64,000 nucleotides of DNA from Coprinellus micaceus (Eukaryota > Basidiomycota > Agaricomycetes > Agaricales > Psathyrellaceae), in contig OX596335.1 in assembly GCA_951394405.1 (NCBI GenBank), positions 868,001 to 932,000 of the forward strand, read 5' to 3'. The notes beneath the pieces are model-generated. The model made no database searches, had not been told where the DNA came from, and saw only the letters and a list, made by a program, of their open reading frames with translations. This document shows, in pieces, positions 1 to 11,559 of the stretch (positions within the stretch are counted from its first letter, which is position 1; every line of letters starts with the position of its first letter). Both the position numbers and the translations under genes were made by a program.

Positions 1-33
1 TTCTCCAAAAGGCGGTTGGCCGCATTCGTTCTT

Positions 34-3000
34 TCATTCTCTAATACCCCTCCCAAGGAGCATTCGGACCGTGACCGAGTCCTCGTGGGCTGTGGTGGAG
101 TCCTCACCATACCATTTTGCGACTTGAAGAGCAGTTTCCCCGCAGTGATCTGCCGCATAACACGCTTGAGTATCAGATGTGTCTACAGGAAACATGACGC
201 ACTTTGTAAGGTGGGGTCGGCATTATGGTCCAATAGGCATTCTGCCACTTGTACCGCTTCATAGTCGCATGCAAAATGAAGAGGAGTGTCTCCGTATTTA
301 TCTGAAGGGCGGACTTAAGCGCAAGCAAAAGAGCAAAGAAGACTGACACACCTTGTATGTTCGGGTCTGCATTTATGTCCAAGAGGTGTTCCGCAGCCTC
401 GATGTGCCCCTTCCAAGATGCACGGTGAAGTGGGGTACGGCCCTCTGAATCTATGTTTGCCAAGTTAATCGTATAATTTCTAACTAGCCGCCTTTCCACA
501 TGGGAACTCCGAACCTTTGATGTTGGGATCTGCACTGTGTGCCACCAGGATGCGAGCGATCTCAACCATGCCTTCCCAGGCGCAGACATGAAGCGCCGAG
601 CTTAGATAGCCACCTGTGACTTCCATTTAATAGTGCAACTTCAAGTTGTACAGAGAGACTGCATGAAGCTCACCTTTCAAGTTGGGGTCTGCACCACACG
701 AAAGCAGTCGGTTCACCAAGTCGGGGTCTCCCTGACCAATAGCCCAGGCAAGGGGGAAGGCGTACCAGCCCCAGTGATCCGAATCAGAGTGTGTCAGTTT
801 TTCCAGAGTAGGTCGTCCTGTAGGATATGGTATATTCGCAGCATTAGAATGGGCATATTATTTGAAAAAGATGGGAAATACTGACCGACGACGTTTGGAT
901 CAGCGCCCTTCTCCAGCAAAAGATAGACCATCTCCTTTGCGCCAAAGTGACATGCAACGTGGAGAGGAACCCTCATGCCCTGCCGGTGGGGACCTGCACC
1001 AAATCGCGATCAAAATCAAGCCGCCTTGTACTCCCATGAGTTGAGGACACACTTTTGAATTGCATGTTAACGTCGGCGCCTGCGTTCACTACCGCGCGGA
1101 TAAGTCCCCATTCCTTCGCACGGCAAGCGACTTCGAGCGGAGTCTGGTCCTCTAGTGGCGTTCGAGGATGGATGGCTCAGCCTCATCGACGGGAGGAAAG
1201 CTGGGGACATGTGCTTACCGTGCAATTTCTCCAGAATAGAGATGATCTCGTTGCCCTCCTCACTGGAAGGGGCCTCATCGTGGTCCAATGCATCTGCAAA
1301 GCCCGCCAAGTGCCTCACCGTAAAGGATTGCGAATAATTCTGGAAATAGGACGACCGGGAAGAGGCGGCTATGCAAATAGCCCGGTCGGCGATCCATATA
1401 TGATGCCTTGGGTTTGCAAAGAAGGGTCCTGCACGAGCCCTAGAGCGGAGAAAGTCACGAAGTGAGGTGTGCCAGAGTGTGACTGGTGCATGATCATCTC
1501 CTGGAACCTGGAGGATTGAATGTAGGTTGGTGAGGACGTTGGTGACTTGAAACGCCTTGACCTCCAGAAGATCTGCGATCTGAGCAATGGAAAGGGGCTG
1601 AGCTGCCAGTGCGATGGTGCTGACAATCTCGAGAAACAGAGGGAAGTGCCCGCAGGGTTCAATGATCTCCCTGTACAGCGCGTCAAAGTCTGGCTCCATC
1701 TCCAAGAGGAGTGGGAGGCGTTCCATCGGAGTGAGTCCATCCTTTGTGCTTGGGGCGAACAGCAGCCTGACGATGGTGGTCATGAAGATGTATGACCCTC
1801 CGATGTGTTTAACGAGCCTCCGTTTGTCCCTTCGCTCCGGCCAGGTTGGTGCGCAAGCAAGAACCCGGCCACGTTTCTCCTTCTCGATGGCCACATCCAG
1901 TGCAGTTGATATATCGTCGTCGGACGTGTGTTCGACGAGGTTGAGCAAGTGCACCTGGGACGACGCATGAAGTTCCCGGTGTATATGGTCCTCCACACGA
2001 CTTGCGATTACGAATCGTAATGGTATGAGTGGGTTTTTGTCGAAGAAACTAATGGCGTCCTCGATGAAGGCGGCGACCTCCTCGCGACCCTCGCATTCGT
2101 CAACACCGTCGATAACGACAACAACGGGTGATTGGTGAAAGGATTTGTCAATGGCATTGACCGGCTTGTACACAAGCTGCTCGAACTGATTGCTCAACGA
2201 AGAGGTGGATGTCGAGAGTACCCCGGGATCCGCCCTGGCAACCTCCTCAATGATTCTTGCCGTGGTGGGGGTTGCAATGGCGAGCTGATGAGCGATCGTG
2301 TTGGCGAACCTTGTGGCCCTGCTCCTATCGCCCGACCCCCGAAAAAAGAAGAAACTCGCTGCCAAGCGACCCTCCCGGGATAGTTCCTCTGCCACTGCCT
2401 GGGAGATCGCCGATTTGCCACATCCTGCATACCCATAGATCCACATGATGTGGGGGACGTCCTCACGCATGCTGGCACGCACCCAGGAGAGGACCATACC
2501 GATGACTATCTGCCTTGTTCGGGGATAGCATTTTGAGTTCGGTGGTGAGACCTTGAGATTGCGCGTATGCGAGGCATCTAGAATGGGGTTGAGTAAGGTC
2601 TTGAGATCCACACCTGCTCATGGAAGTTAGTCGGGCGCCAGAGTCATTGCCACTCATAAATGCACTCACCATGTGTATGGCCTGAGGGTGGAGCCCAGCT
2701 TCCAGGCGGTGGGCCCTGGTTTGTTTGACCTATGAAGCCTGAGCAGAAGCCAGACGTGTCGGCAGAGTTAGAAGGCCGACAAACAGAGTACATGAACGTC
2801 CACCGCGTACCGTTGTTCACCCCGACGTTCAGTACCCGTCGTCTCAAAAACTGCAAAGGGCATATACATAGAGCTGAGAGGGTAGAGCTCAGAGTCGGCG
2901 AAGTCACTGGGCCTAGCATACATCGAGAACGCAAAGCGCAAAAGGCTCGTTTACTGCGGGGTCTATGAGAAGGAGCTGGAGTGACGGACTTCGTGGTGGG

Positions 3001-3310
3001 CAGCAATGGGTTTATCGAATGCCCCTGGGTTCTGGGCGGAGAAGAGTAAGCTCAATGACGGCGCGTGGGGGATGTATGTTACCCCTACGAGTCCCCGTGT
3101 CAAACCCCTCGGACAACAGGCAAGCACTCAAGCGGCCGTTTGCAAGGTCAGAATCCTCTTCTTCGATGTAGGCGAGCACTTCCAGCTTCCAAGTGAAGTC
3201 TGCCCTCGCGCTGGGTGGCCGGTTAATCATGCTGGTACGATGGTAGAGTCGACACAAGCGCCCGGCAGAAACGCGACCTCGCCAAGCTGATGTTGAAATT
3301 GATGGCATCA
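34..3310 (-). CDS. NACHT-ankyrin NLR-like protein (5' end unresolved)
   Basis: A signal-transducing NTPase of the STAND/NLR type, a class linked in fungi to non-self recognition and cell death; that role is family knowledge. The long exon at 2615-1200 encodes the NACHT core: P-loop GYAGCGKS, then VVVVIDGVDECEG (Walker B) and FVIASRVEDHIHRE. A downstream intron (about 1219-1155) leads into at least seven ankyrin units, each on its own short exon: DQTPLEVACRAKEWG, RVPLHVACHFGAKEM, AFPLAWAIGQGDPDL, SALHVCAWEGMVEIA, GRTPLHRASWKGHIE, GDTPLHFACDYEAVQ and GETALQVAKW. The stop is TGA at 36-34. A clear intron (about 2670-2615) precedes the NACHT exon and joins ...GHTHG to VDLKTLL. Upstream, 3310-3016 is open from an ATG and protein-like (TWKLEVLAYIEEEDSDL), so I infer it as the first exon, but the splicing between 3016 and 2760 is unclear. 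Confidence 0.75.
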
Positions 3311-3374
3311 CTCTCCCCTCAAAATGTGAGCAGCAAACTCTGATATGAAAGCCCGAGCATCTCCTCCCACAAAA

Positions 3375-5675
3375 ATGTCAGATCCCCGGTTCGCCAGGCT
3401 CTCGACGGATCCACGGTTCCGAAAACCAAAGAAGCAGCAGAACAGGGTCGTTGTAGATGAGCGGTTCAAGAGTGTGTTGAAGCAGGAGAAGAAAAAGGAC
3501 AAGTCTTGTGCGTTTATCTACTTCGTTTCTTGCGTCCCGGGTTTTGGTTCTAACCTAGGTATCTATCGTATCGGTACGAACAGCGAAGGGACTCGTCGAT
3601 AAGTATGGACGAAGCGTATCTTCGACGAAGGGCGAGGACAACTTGAAGCGGTTTTACCGGCTAGAAGGCGACGAAGAGGAGGGAGAGAACGAGGGAGGAG
3701 ACGACGAAGCTCCCAGCCGGCCGGACTACGCTCGTGGAGCCGTCCTCCTGGAGTCCTCCGACGAAGAAGAAGACGACGAGGACGGCAAGGGAGACGACGA
3801 AAGCGACACCGGCGGAATCGTGAGGCTGGGGTACGACTCTGACGAAATCGACGAGGCAGACGACGATTTGGCCGAGATCGACTTGGACGAGGACAACTTT
3901 GGCGCACTCGAGGCACAGGCGGCTGCGTACTCCAAAGAACATCCTGGAGAGGACGAGGAAGAAGCGGACGAAGCTCCCCGGACGCGACGGATTGCGGTAG
4001 TAAATCTGGATTGGGACCATGTGCGGGCGTCGCATTTGTACAAGATCTTCTCGTCCCTGGTCTCTACCACCGCCCCGGTTGCTTCGAATGTCACGAAGAA
4101 GAAGCACACGAATATGAAGGAGGCTCCTCAGGTTAATGTCGTTCGCGGGAAGGTCCTTAGTGTTACTGTGTATCCCAGTGACTTTGGTAAGGAGCGCATG
4201 GCGCGGGAGGAGAGGGAAGGCCCTCCAACCGAGATTTTCAGGAAGAAGAAGAAGGAGAGCGATGAGGTAACGGCTAAGTCGCTGTATGAACTCGGTGGAG
4301 AAGACGAAGTCGACGACAATGCTCTTAGGAAGTATCAGTTGGAGAGGCTTCGGTGCGTCTCTTTCCTTCATTTATATCCGTACACCTATTCATATTTGGC
4401 TAGCTACTACTACGCAATCGTCACTTGCGACGGCGTCGAGGCTGCATCACACGTCTACGATGAGCTTCAGGGTACCGAACTGGAGCGCTCCGCAAACGTT
4501 TTCGATATGAGCTTCGTCCCTGACGGCATGGAGTTCGAAAATGAGCCTCGGGACCAAGCCACCGGAGACGACGCTGGAACTATGTCGACCAAAGGAATCG
4601 ATTTCGTCACCCCCGCCCTGCGTCACTCCAAAGTCGCGCTGACTTGGGACGAGGACGACCCCGAACGCGGGCACGTTACCCGTCGGACCCTGACGAAGCA
4701 GGAGATCGAGGACGGGGACTTTAGGGCGTTCATTGCTAGCTCGTCTGAGTCGGAGGGTGAGGCGGAGAGCTCGAAGCCGAAGAAGAAGGGTAGGAAGTCG
4801 GAGAGGGATCGTCTGAGGGCGTTGTTGCTTGGAGGCAACGATGATACCATGCCGGAAGGGTGGGGCGATGACGACCAGGCCGAGGACGTCGATATGGAGA
4901 TTACGTTCACGCCTGGATTGCTTGGGAAGGAGGGTGGGGGCGGGGACGAGACGACGTTGGAGAAGTACCAGAGGAAGATGAGAGAGAAGAAGAAGAAGAG
5001 GAAGGATGAGTTGAAGGAGAAAGGGGAGGAGAAGGGTAAAGGCAAGGAGAAGGAGGCAGATGACTTCTTTGGTGCGAGCAGTGACGAAGAGGAGGAGGAG
5101 GATCGTCGCCCAGCTCCCAGTAAGAAGAAGGGTGACCGCAAGGGCAAGAAGTCGGTCAATGTCGTCAGAGGTGAGGAGGCCACTGCTCAGGAGCTCGAGT
5201 TGCTCGCTGCGTCGAACAACCCGGATGGGGAGACCAAGCACTTTGACTTCAAGGCTGTCCTCAAGTCGGAGAAGAAGGGAAAGAAAGGCAGAAAAGGTAA
5301 GAAGGCGAAGATCAACGAGGACGAGCTCCAAGAGGACTTTGCCATCGACGTCCAGGACGAGCGGTTCAAGGTCCTTCACGAAGATCACCATTTCGCTATC
5401 GATCCAAGTAATCCTCAGTGCGTCCTTTCCTCCTTGTTTATCTTTCGGACAGCCCTCACATGTTCTACAGTTTCAAGAAGACAAAGGGGATGACTGCCCT
5501 CCTCGATGAGCGAAGAAAGCGACTTTCGCAAGAATCAAACGAAGCGCCCGAGTCCAAGCGACGGTCGCGTGAAGAGGGTCCTAGCAATCCCAGTCTCCAA
5601 AAGCTCGTTGAGAGCGTGAAGCGGAAAAGCGCTGAATCTGGCGCAACAGGGCAAGGCAAGCGGCGCAAGCTCTAA
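3375..5675 (+). CDS. ESF1: Pre-rRNA-processing protein ESF1
   Basis: Nucleolar factor for 18S rRNA maturation in the small-subunit processome. The protein starts MSDPRFARLSTDPRFRKPKK and continues VVVDERFKSVL, the typical ESF1/NUC153 N-terminus. Exon 1 is 3375-3507 and exon 2 begins at 3584 (KGLVDKYGRSVSSTKGEDNL, then KRFYRLEGDEEE). An acidic stretch follows, then the conserved core RRIAVVNLDWDHVRASHLY, ALRKYQLERLRYYYAIVTCD and TELERSANVFDMSFVPDGM. Long Lys/Glu-rich segments fill the C-terminal half. The C-terminal NUC153 block reads DERFKVLHEDHHFAIDPSNP, then FKKTKGMTALLDERRKRL. Introns at 4353-4403 (51 bp, no in-frame stop) and 5418-5470 are required by family alignment. An upstream in-frame ATG at 3345 is possible, but the start at 3375 matches the family. 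The gene is convergent with NudC, 120 bp away. Confidence 0.95.
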
Positions 5676-5795
5676 AAGTTACAAAGTGGCACCTATTATA
5701 CCTGACCGGCGCCTAGAAATGGATGATATAGACGTCATGGAGTAGATCTTGCCCAAAAGTACATAGAACACCCCTACTAGTACCCAATGCATCTT

Positions 5796-6693
5796 CTAGC
5801 TGATCTTCGCGTTGGAGAAGTCGAGTTCGGGATGCTGTGCTTGGAACCTCTTGAGAGCCTGTGAATTAGACGCGCGGGTGAGAAGAAACGTGAAATAGAC
5901 GCCGGTGAACACGTACTTCCATCTTCTTGAGTTCATCCGATGTGGGCTTGCCCATTTGCTGTGGAACACATCAGAAAGCTGAAAACTGGTGAAATGGAAG
6001 ACAACATTCACCTTCTGTTGGTTGTCGAACTGTGAAGACCGGGTTAGTTGGGTTGTGGGTACGACAAGCTCGGAGATTATCTTACCATCATCTTTTCGAC
6101 CATTCCTCTGCGCAAACACGTTGAGTACGCGAGGAGGAAGGGAATGCAGGTGGCTCACCGCGTTTCAAGGTCCAGATCGCTGAGCTTGCTGTTCTCCGGC
6201 TCGATTTTCCTGGTGTCGATCTTAGGATGGTGGGTCAAGACGTTCTCCCACCAAGCCTGCTGGTTGAGCTTCTCAAGATGGACGAGGACTACCTGTTGAT
6301 CCTCTGGTAGATGTTAGATTTTTTGAGATATTATGCCAGTAAGGGGAGAGACATACGGATCGTCCAGGTGCTGTCCTCAACCTTGATCTCCTTGCAAAGC
6401 TCTCCCGAGAGAATTGGTTCATGGCCTTTGAGAGTAACGCTCAACTTTTTCTTTGCAATGACCACGATCAGATCCTTCCCCCTAGTGCCCTTGGGAACCG
6501 GGATGGATATATCGACCTCCCCCAATTCCTGAGTCCACTTGTATGGAAGCGCTGGAGTCGATGAGTGCGGAGGTTGGGCGAAGATGTTTCAGTACCCACC
6601 TTCCTGCTCGGCTTTCTCGCGTTCTCTTTCCTCCTTCTCGCGTTGCTTGCGCTCCTCCTCGCTCAGCATATCGTGATCCTCGTTGCTGGACAT
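5796..6693 (-). CDS. nudC: Nuclear movement protein NudC (CS domain)
   Basis: Dynein/dynactin-associated p23-like co-chaperone needed for nuclear migration and microtubule motor function. About six exons join to a protein of roughly 190 residues. It opens [17 protein letters not shown] with a charged coiled segment (exon 6693-6600). The CS domain follows: [55 protein letters not shown], then [19 protein letters not shown] and [20 protein letters not shown]. The tail is [20 protein letters not shown] plus [20 protein letters not shown] and a stop, a near-invariant NudC ending. The short introns all have GT-AG ends. The start lies 180 bp from the divergent PIAS-type gene, so the two probably share a promoter region. 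Confidence 0.95.
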
Positions 6694-6873
6694 TGTGCTG
6701 TGGCCACGGAAAAGGTGTGCAGCTTCAGATTATAGTATGAGGGAGGCCCCGCTTACATCATCGGCAGCGGTGCTTATCGTTGTTTGGCGCGGTTAGTGCC
6801 TGGGCTGAGCTGAAAACGGGTTCGGACAAGGTTGTCTTCAATTACTCTCGATTAGCCGCCAACCAGATACCCC

Positions 6874-9397
6874 ATGGCGAGCTCGGATGTGTGGGCGGAT
6901 TACGAGGTGCGTGCTCGCCACATCTCTCTCACCGACGGCCCCATCTCAGGCGCGCTCTCCAGCAAATCCGACACGGTGTCAGGCAGAACACAGTCGACCG
7001 GCTCAAGCAAATCATTGCAGGGTTTAATGAGGAATGTGGCACGAATCTCGTCAAAACCGGCAAGAAGCAGGATATCATCGACAGGATCCACTACATTATG
7101 GACCAGTGGCGGGCAGGCGGCATAGAGAGCACCTGGGTAAAGGCGAAAAATATCCTCTCCAGAGTCAGAAGCAATGGACAGTGAGTACTTCTCAGGTCGG
7201 ACCCTTAAAGGGTAGCCAGCCCTAATGGCGGCATGATGGCGTTAGGCTGGACTTTGCTGCATGCCACTGACCATGTCATATTACGATTATAGTTATGTCT
7301 CGAGCCGTAATTCTGCAGCGCCTGTCCCAACAGGTTTGCCCCAGCAAGTCGCGGGGTACCACAATACGACCTACGCTTCGACATCGACCAAAACGCAGTT
7401 CTCGGCCCTGAACGGGGCAACTAGTACATCGACCCTGCGATATGACCCCTACGCACCCCCCAGGAAGGCCACGCTGCCGGCAACAGGCGCCCATGCCTCG
7501 TCTTCTACAGCCTCGAGGGCTCCAAGTGTGTTGTTTGGGTCTGCTGTGCCACCTCCTTTCTGATCGTTTTTACAGCGATTAAATTCAAGGATTCGCCATT
7601 CTTTACCATCGACCAGCAGGTTTCTACCGTCATTGAGTGTCCCGGTAAGCGCTAATCGGTAGAGCTTTTCGGTGATGATTTCCAACACATCCTAGAATCA
7701 AACAGTGCCATGGATCGGCGACAACAGACATTGACCTTTACCCTCACCAACGAACAGATAAACAAGTTGAAGCAGCCCAGGTACGCGGCGTTTACCCATT
7801 TGTGGGTTGGAACTCAGTTGACTCGATGCGTCTTAGCTCCAACTACCAACTCCGACTCTTCTGCACATCCTCCACGTTCCACAATTCTAGCACCCCAGCC
7901 GCCTTCCGCAACACTCTCGCCCCATGCCCAATAGAGTTCCCGCCGACGTGCGAAGTCAGGATCAATGGGACCCTCCTCACCGCGAACCTGAAAGGTCTGA
8001 AGAAGAAACCTGGGACGGCCCCGCCGCCTGACCTGGGCAAATGTGTTCGTTGGAACTCGACTCAAAACCGATTGGAGATGGTTTATGTGAATAGTACACA
8101 ACCCACACAACCGAAGGTAAGGAGCCGATTCTGCTTCATTCCTTCCAGGCACTCATTATTTTCGGTCAGAAATTCTATCTTGTTGTCATGTTGATCGCAA
8201 CGACGACGGTTGACCGCTTGGTGGAAACCCTGAAAGCGAGCTCGCGGCGCTCCGCACACGAGATTCGGCAAACTAGTACGTGGCTTTGTATACATTTGAG
8301 TGTTGTCTAATCCTCCTGTCATTAGTGATTGAATCTGCACAGGTGGACGATGATATCCAATCCGGTCCACAAAAAATGTCTTTGAAGTGCCCTGTGAGTC
8401 GCAAGTCCAATTTTCTCGGAGGGTAATTGGCTGACATGTGTCCCAGTTGAGTTACATGCGGGTCGGTACTCCTTGTCGGTCATCCAAGTGTGTTCACTCG
8501 CAGTGCTTTGATGCCACCTCTTGGTTTTCAATGATGGAACAAACGACCACTTATCTATGTCCAACTTGTGACCGAACGTTGGAACCCAAAGACCTCATCA
8601 TCGATGGGTGAGTGCCCTGCTTCGAGTTCGAGCGGTCTAGCGATTGACCCGAGACTAGTTACTTCGATGAAATCCTGAGGGCGACGCCGGAGAGCGTCGA
8701 AGACGTGATCGTGGAAGCGGATGGAGAATGGCATACTTCGGATAATAAGTTTGCTTCTGTGCGGTGGGGTGCGACTCACGCTGTCATTTCTAAACCTGCT
8801 TCGCCATCGAAACCACCGCCAGTGGCTCGTCCTCCACCGACTGAGGATAAGGGGAAGGGCAGGTCGGCAGAGGTAGTCGTTCTGAGCGATTCGGAAGATG
8901 AAGATGAGGGTTTCGTCAAACGGGAGCTTTCCCCCTCTAATAGCCGATCCCTGGACAGCATCCCTTACACGCCGGCACCTCATAATCCAGGGCCGTCGCA
9001 GCTGGCCGGTGAAGTGATCGATCTTACTTTGTCCGACGAGGACGAGGACGAGCCAGCTCCTGCCCATCCGCCACCCCGAGCATACAAGCGAACCGCGGAT
9101 AGCGCAGATTTGCCCGACTACCATTCGGCAGACCCTTGGAAGAAAAGTCGTCCAAGCGTGGACCCTCAACCCTCTCCTCACCTTCCGCCAATCTTCCATG
9201 GGTCGAACAGCTCGACGGCGCGTGAACCTAACCGGAATCTCGTCCCGCTGGCTGTTCTCAGCGCGCAGTCTCAGGCGCCTCGGCCGCCCTTACCGAACAA
9301 CCCTTACAACAATTCTCTTAACCGCCAGTCCCTGACTGATTCCCGACAACTCCCTCCTATCGACTCCTACCGCACCAGTGGCACGCCCCGCTGGTGA
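6874..9397 (+). CDS. PIAS/Siz-type SUMO E3 ligase (PINIT and SP-RING)
   Basis: Transfers SUMO from Ubc9 to nuclear targets. Exon 1 encodes MASSDVWADYE and joins QIRHGVRQNTVDRLKQIIAG, a SAP-like helical region containing NEECGTNLVKTGKKQDII. A Ser/Thr/Pro linker follows, then the PINIT domain (IKFKDSPFFTIDQQVSTVIE; YQLRLFCTSSTFHN; PIEFPPTCEVRINGTLL). The MIZ/SP-RING has the expected Cys/His pattern: MSLKCPLSYMRVGTPCRS, KCVHSQCFDATSWFSM and YLCPTCDRTLEPKDL. After it comes DGYFDEILRATPESVEDVIV. The C-terminal tail is unstructured and carries two SUMO-interacting motifs, VVVLSDSEDEDE and VIDLTLSDEDEDE. About nine introns are placed by GT-AG sites and family conservation. The stop is at 9395-9397. 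Confidence 0.92.
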
Positions 9398-10027
9398 CGT
9401 TTCCTCGTTCCCGTTCCGACTCCCTACTCTGCTTGTGCATTATAATCGTTCCGTGTATGTTATGGCACTCTCCTATATTATTAGTTTGTTACTCGGTGGT
9501 GACGGATTCAGGTTAGGAGAGCCAGGTGTTTCTAATGAATGGACGTTTCTTCATCGTGTACGTTAGCGACATCAATGCATTCTATGGCGTGGCGAGCGAC
9601 GACTGGACGAGCATGCATTGCGCAAGAGCGTGAATGTCAGGGACTCACGTAAAGGGGCCGGAGTTTCTGTTGTGCGGGTTCGGGGAATAAATGATCCTTT
9701 TGCCCCGCAATTGCCATATGAATTTTTATTGGCTTGGAGCGTTCTTCGAGGTGGGTCGTGTGCAGAGAAATAGGGAGAGGACGACTCCCAGTGCCCAGGA
9801 GTGGGCGGGTCGTTACTGAATGGCCAGTACGGAGAAATCAAATGAATATTCAGGGTCGTTGACATGTAGCCGGGGCGAGGAGGGCAGCCGTTGTGATGGG
9901 CGGGACAGTGTGCACGGGTCTCAGCGGAGTTGAAATTGATCCGGTGGATTCCGAAAGTCCTTTTCATGGCCGCGAAATTTTGATTTCTCCTCACCTCTCA
10001 TCTTCCTTCCTCCACCTCCTCCTCAAA

Positions 10028-11288
10028 ATGGCCGACGTTAAGAAGGGAAAGACTCCTCAGGAGTTCGCTAGTGCGTTGTCGTCGTCGCCGACGTTCTCGA
10101 GCATGTTCTGACCGTCGTCTCCAGTCGACTTCCTCATGGGTGGTGTCTCCGCTGTAAGCAACTCAACCGACGCGTCGCTTTCCACCGCTCACAGTTCCTC
10201 CTCTAGGCCGTCGCTAAGACCAGCGCTGCCCCCATCGAGCGTATTAAGCTCCTCATCCAGAACCAGGATGAGATGGTGAGTATCCGCTCGTCGTCGCTCG
10301 CGTTGCTTCTCTGACACGTCACGTCTCCAGATCAAGCAGGGTCGTCTTGCCTCCCCCTACAAGGGTATCGGTGATGCTTTCACCCGTACCTACAGGGAAG
10401 AGGGTCTTGTCTCCTTGTGGCGAGGCAACACCGCCAACGTCATTCGTTACTTCCCCACCCAGGCTCTCAACTTTGCCTTCAGTGCGTCCAACTTGCCGTT
10501 TCTCGCACGCTACAGCACTAACAGGCCTAATAGAGGATTACTTCAAGTCCCTGTTCGGCTTCAAGAAGGCTGACGGTTACTGGAAGTGGTTCGGTGGCAA
10601 CGTCGCCTCCGGTGGAGCTGCTGGTGCCTCGTCCCTCCTCTTCGTCTACTCCCTCGACTACGCCCGTACCCGTCTCGCCAACGACGCCAAGTCCGCCAAG
10701 GGTGGAGGAGCTCGCCAGTTCAACGGTCTCGTCGATGTCTACCGCAAGACCCTCGCCTCCGACGGTGTTGCTGGTCTCTACCGTGGATTCGTCCCCTCAG
10801 TCGTCGGTATCATCGTTTACCGTGGTCTCTACTTTGGTGTCTACGACTCGCTCAGTGCGTATTTCTTTGGTCCACTCGTGAATTGGTTTCTAACTTCATT
10901 GCAGAGCCTGTCGTCCTCGTCGGTGCTCTTGAGGGATCGTTCTTCGCCTCCTTCCTCCTCGGTTGGGGTGTTACCATCGGTGCTGGTCTCGCTTCCTACC
11001 CTCTTGATACCATCCGGTAAGCACAGCTTCTTTTTCCCTGATGGCGTCACAGAAATTGACCTGAAATCCCACAGTCGTCGCATGATGATGACCTCCGGCT
11101 CCGGTGTTAACTACAAGTCCATGTTCGATGCTGGCTCCCAGATCATCGCCAAGGAGGGCACCAAGTCGCTCTTCAAGGGTGCTGCTGCTAACATCCTCCG
11201 TGGTGTTGCCGGCGCTGGTGTGTTGTCCATCTACGACAAGCTCCAGGCCGTCATGTTCGGCAAGGTCTACTCCGGTGGATCTGGTTAA
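10028..11288 (+). CDS. AAC: Mitochondrial ADP/ATP carrier
   Basis: Exchanges cytosolic ADP for matrix ATP across the inner mitochondrial membrane. Seven exons: 10028-10070, 10125-10153, 10207-10275, 10331-10491, 10534-10854, 10905-11016 and 11075-11288. The protein has three mitochondrial-carrier repeats. The first carrier signature is [15 protein letters not shown], the second [15 protein letters not shown], and the third ends PLDTIRRRMMM; RRRMMM is diagnostic for ADP/ATP carriers. Ends are [14 protein letters not shown] and [11 protein letters not shown]. Length is about 310 residues, normal for the family. Codon use is strongly C-ending (GTC, CTC, TCC), consistent with high expression. Confidence 0.97.
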
Positions 11289-11559
11289 AAGACTAGAGTG
11301 TCACAGCGGCTCTTCTTCACGACATAGACTTTACCCTTCTTATATATCGGCCATCGCTGCAGTTACCCACTACGTAGCAATACACTCTTGCACTAATCGC
11401 GAACACTTGGTGTGAATTGAGAGTCTTTCATTGCATTCAAAGCAAACGTTATGATCATGAGTGACGTCTGAAAGTACCCTTGCCTCGAGGCGTGCGGCTG
11501 CACATTCTGGCCCAATCTATGGACCGTCGGCAATCCAAGTACTCTTGACCACAACTTTC

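Noticed and set aside
3661..5391. Long minus-strand open frames (236 and 314 codons) opposite ESF1
   Set aside because: They mirror the Lys/Glu/Asp-rich ESF1 coding strand, give Leu/Ser-rich low-complexity translations and have no motifs.
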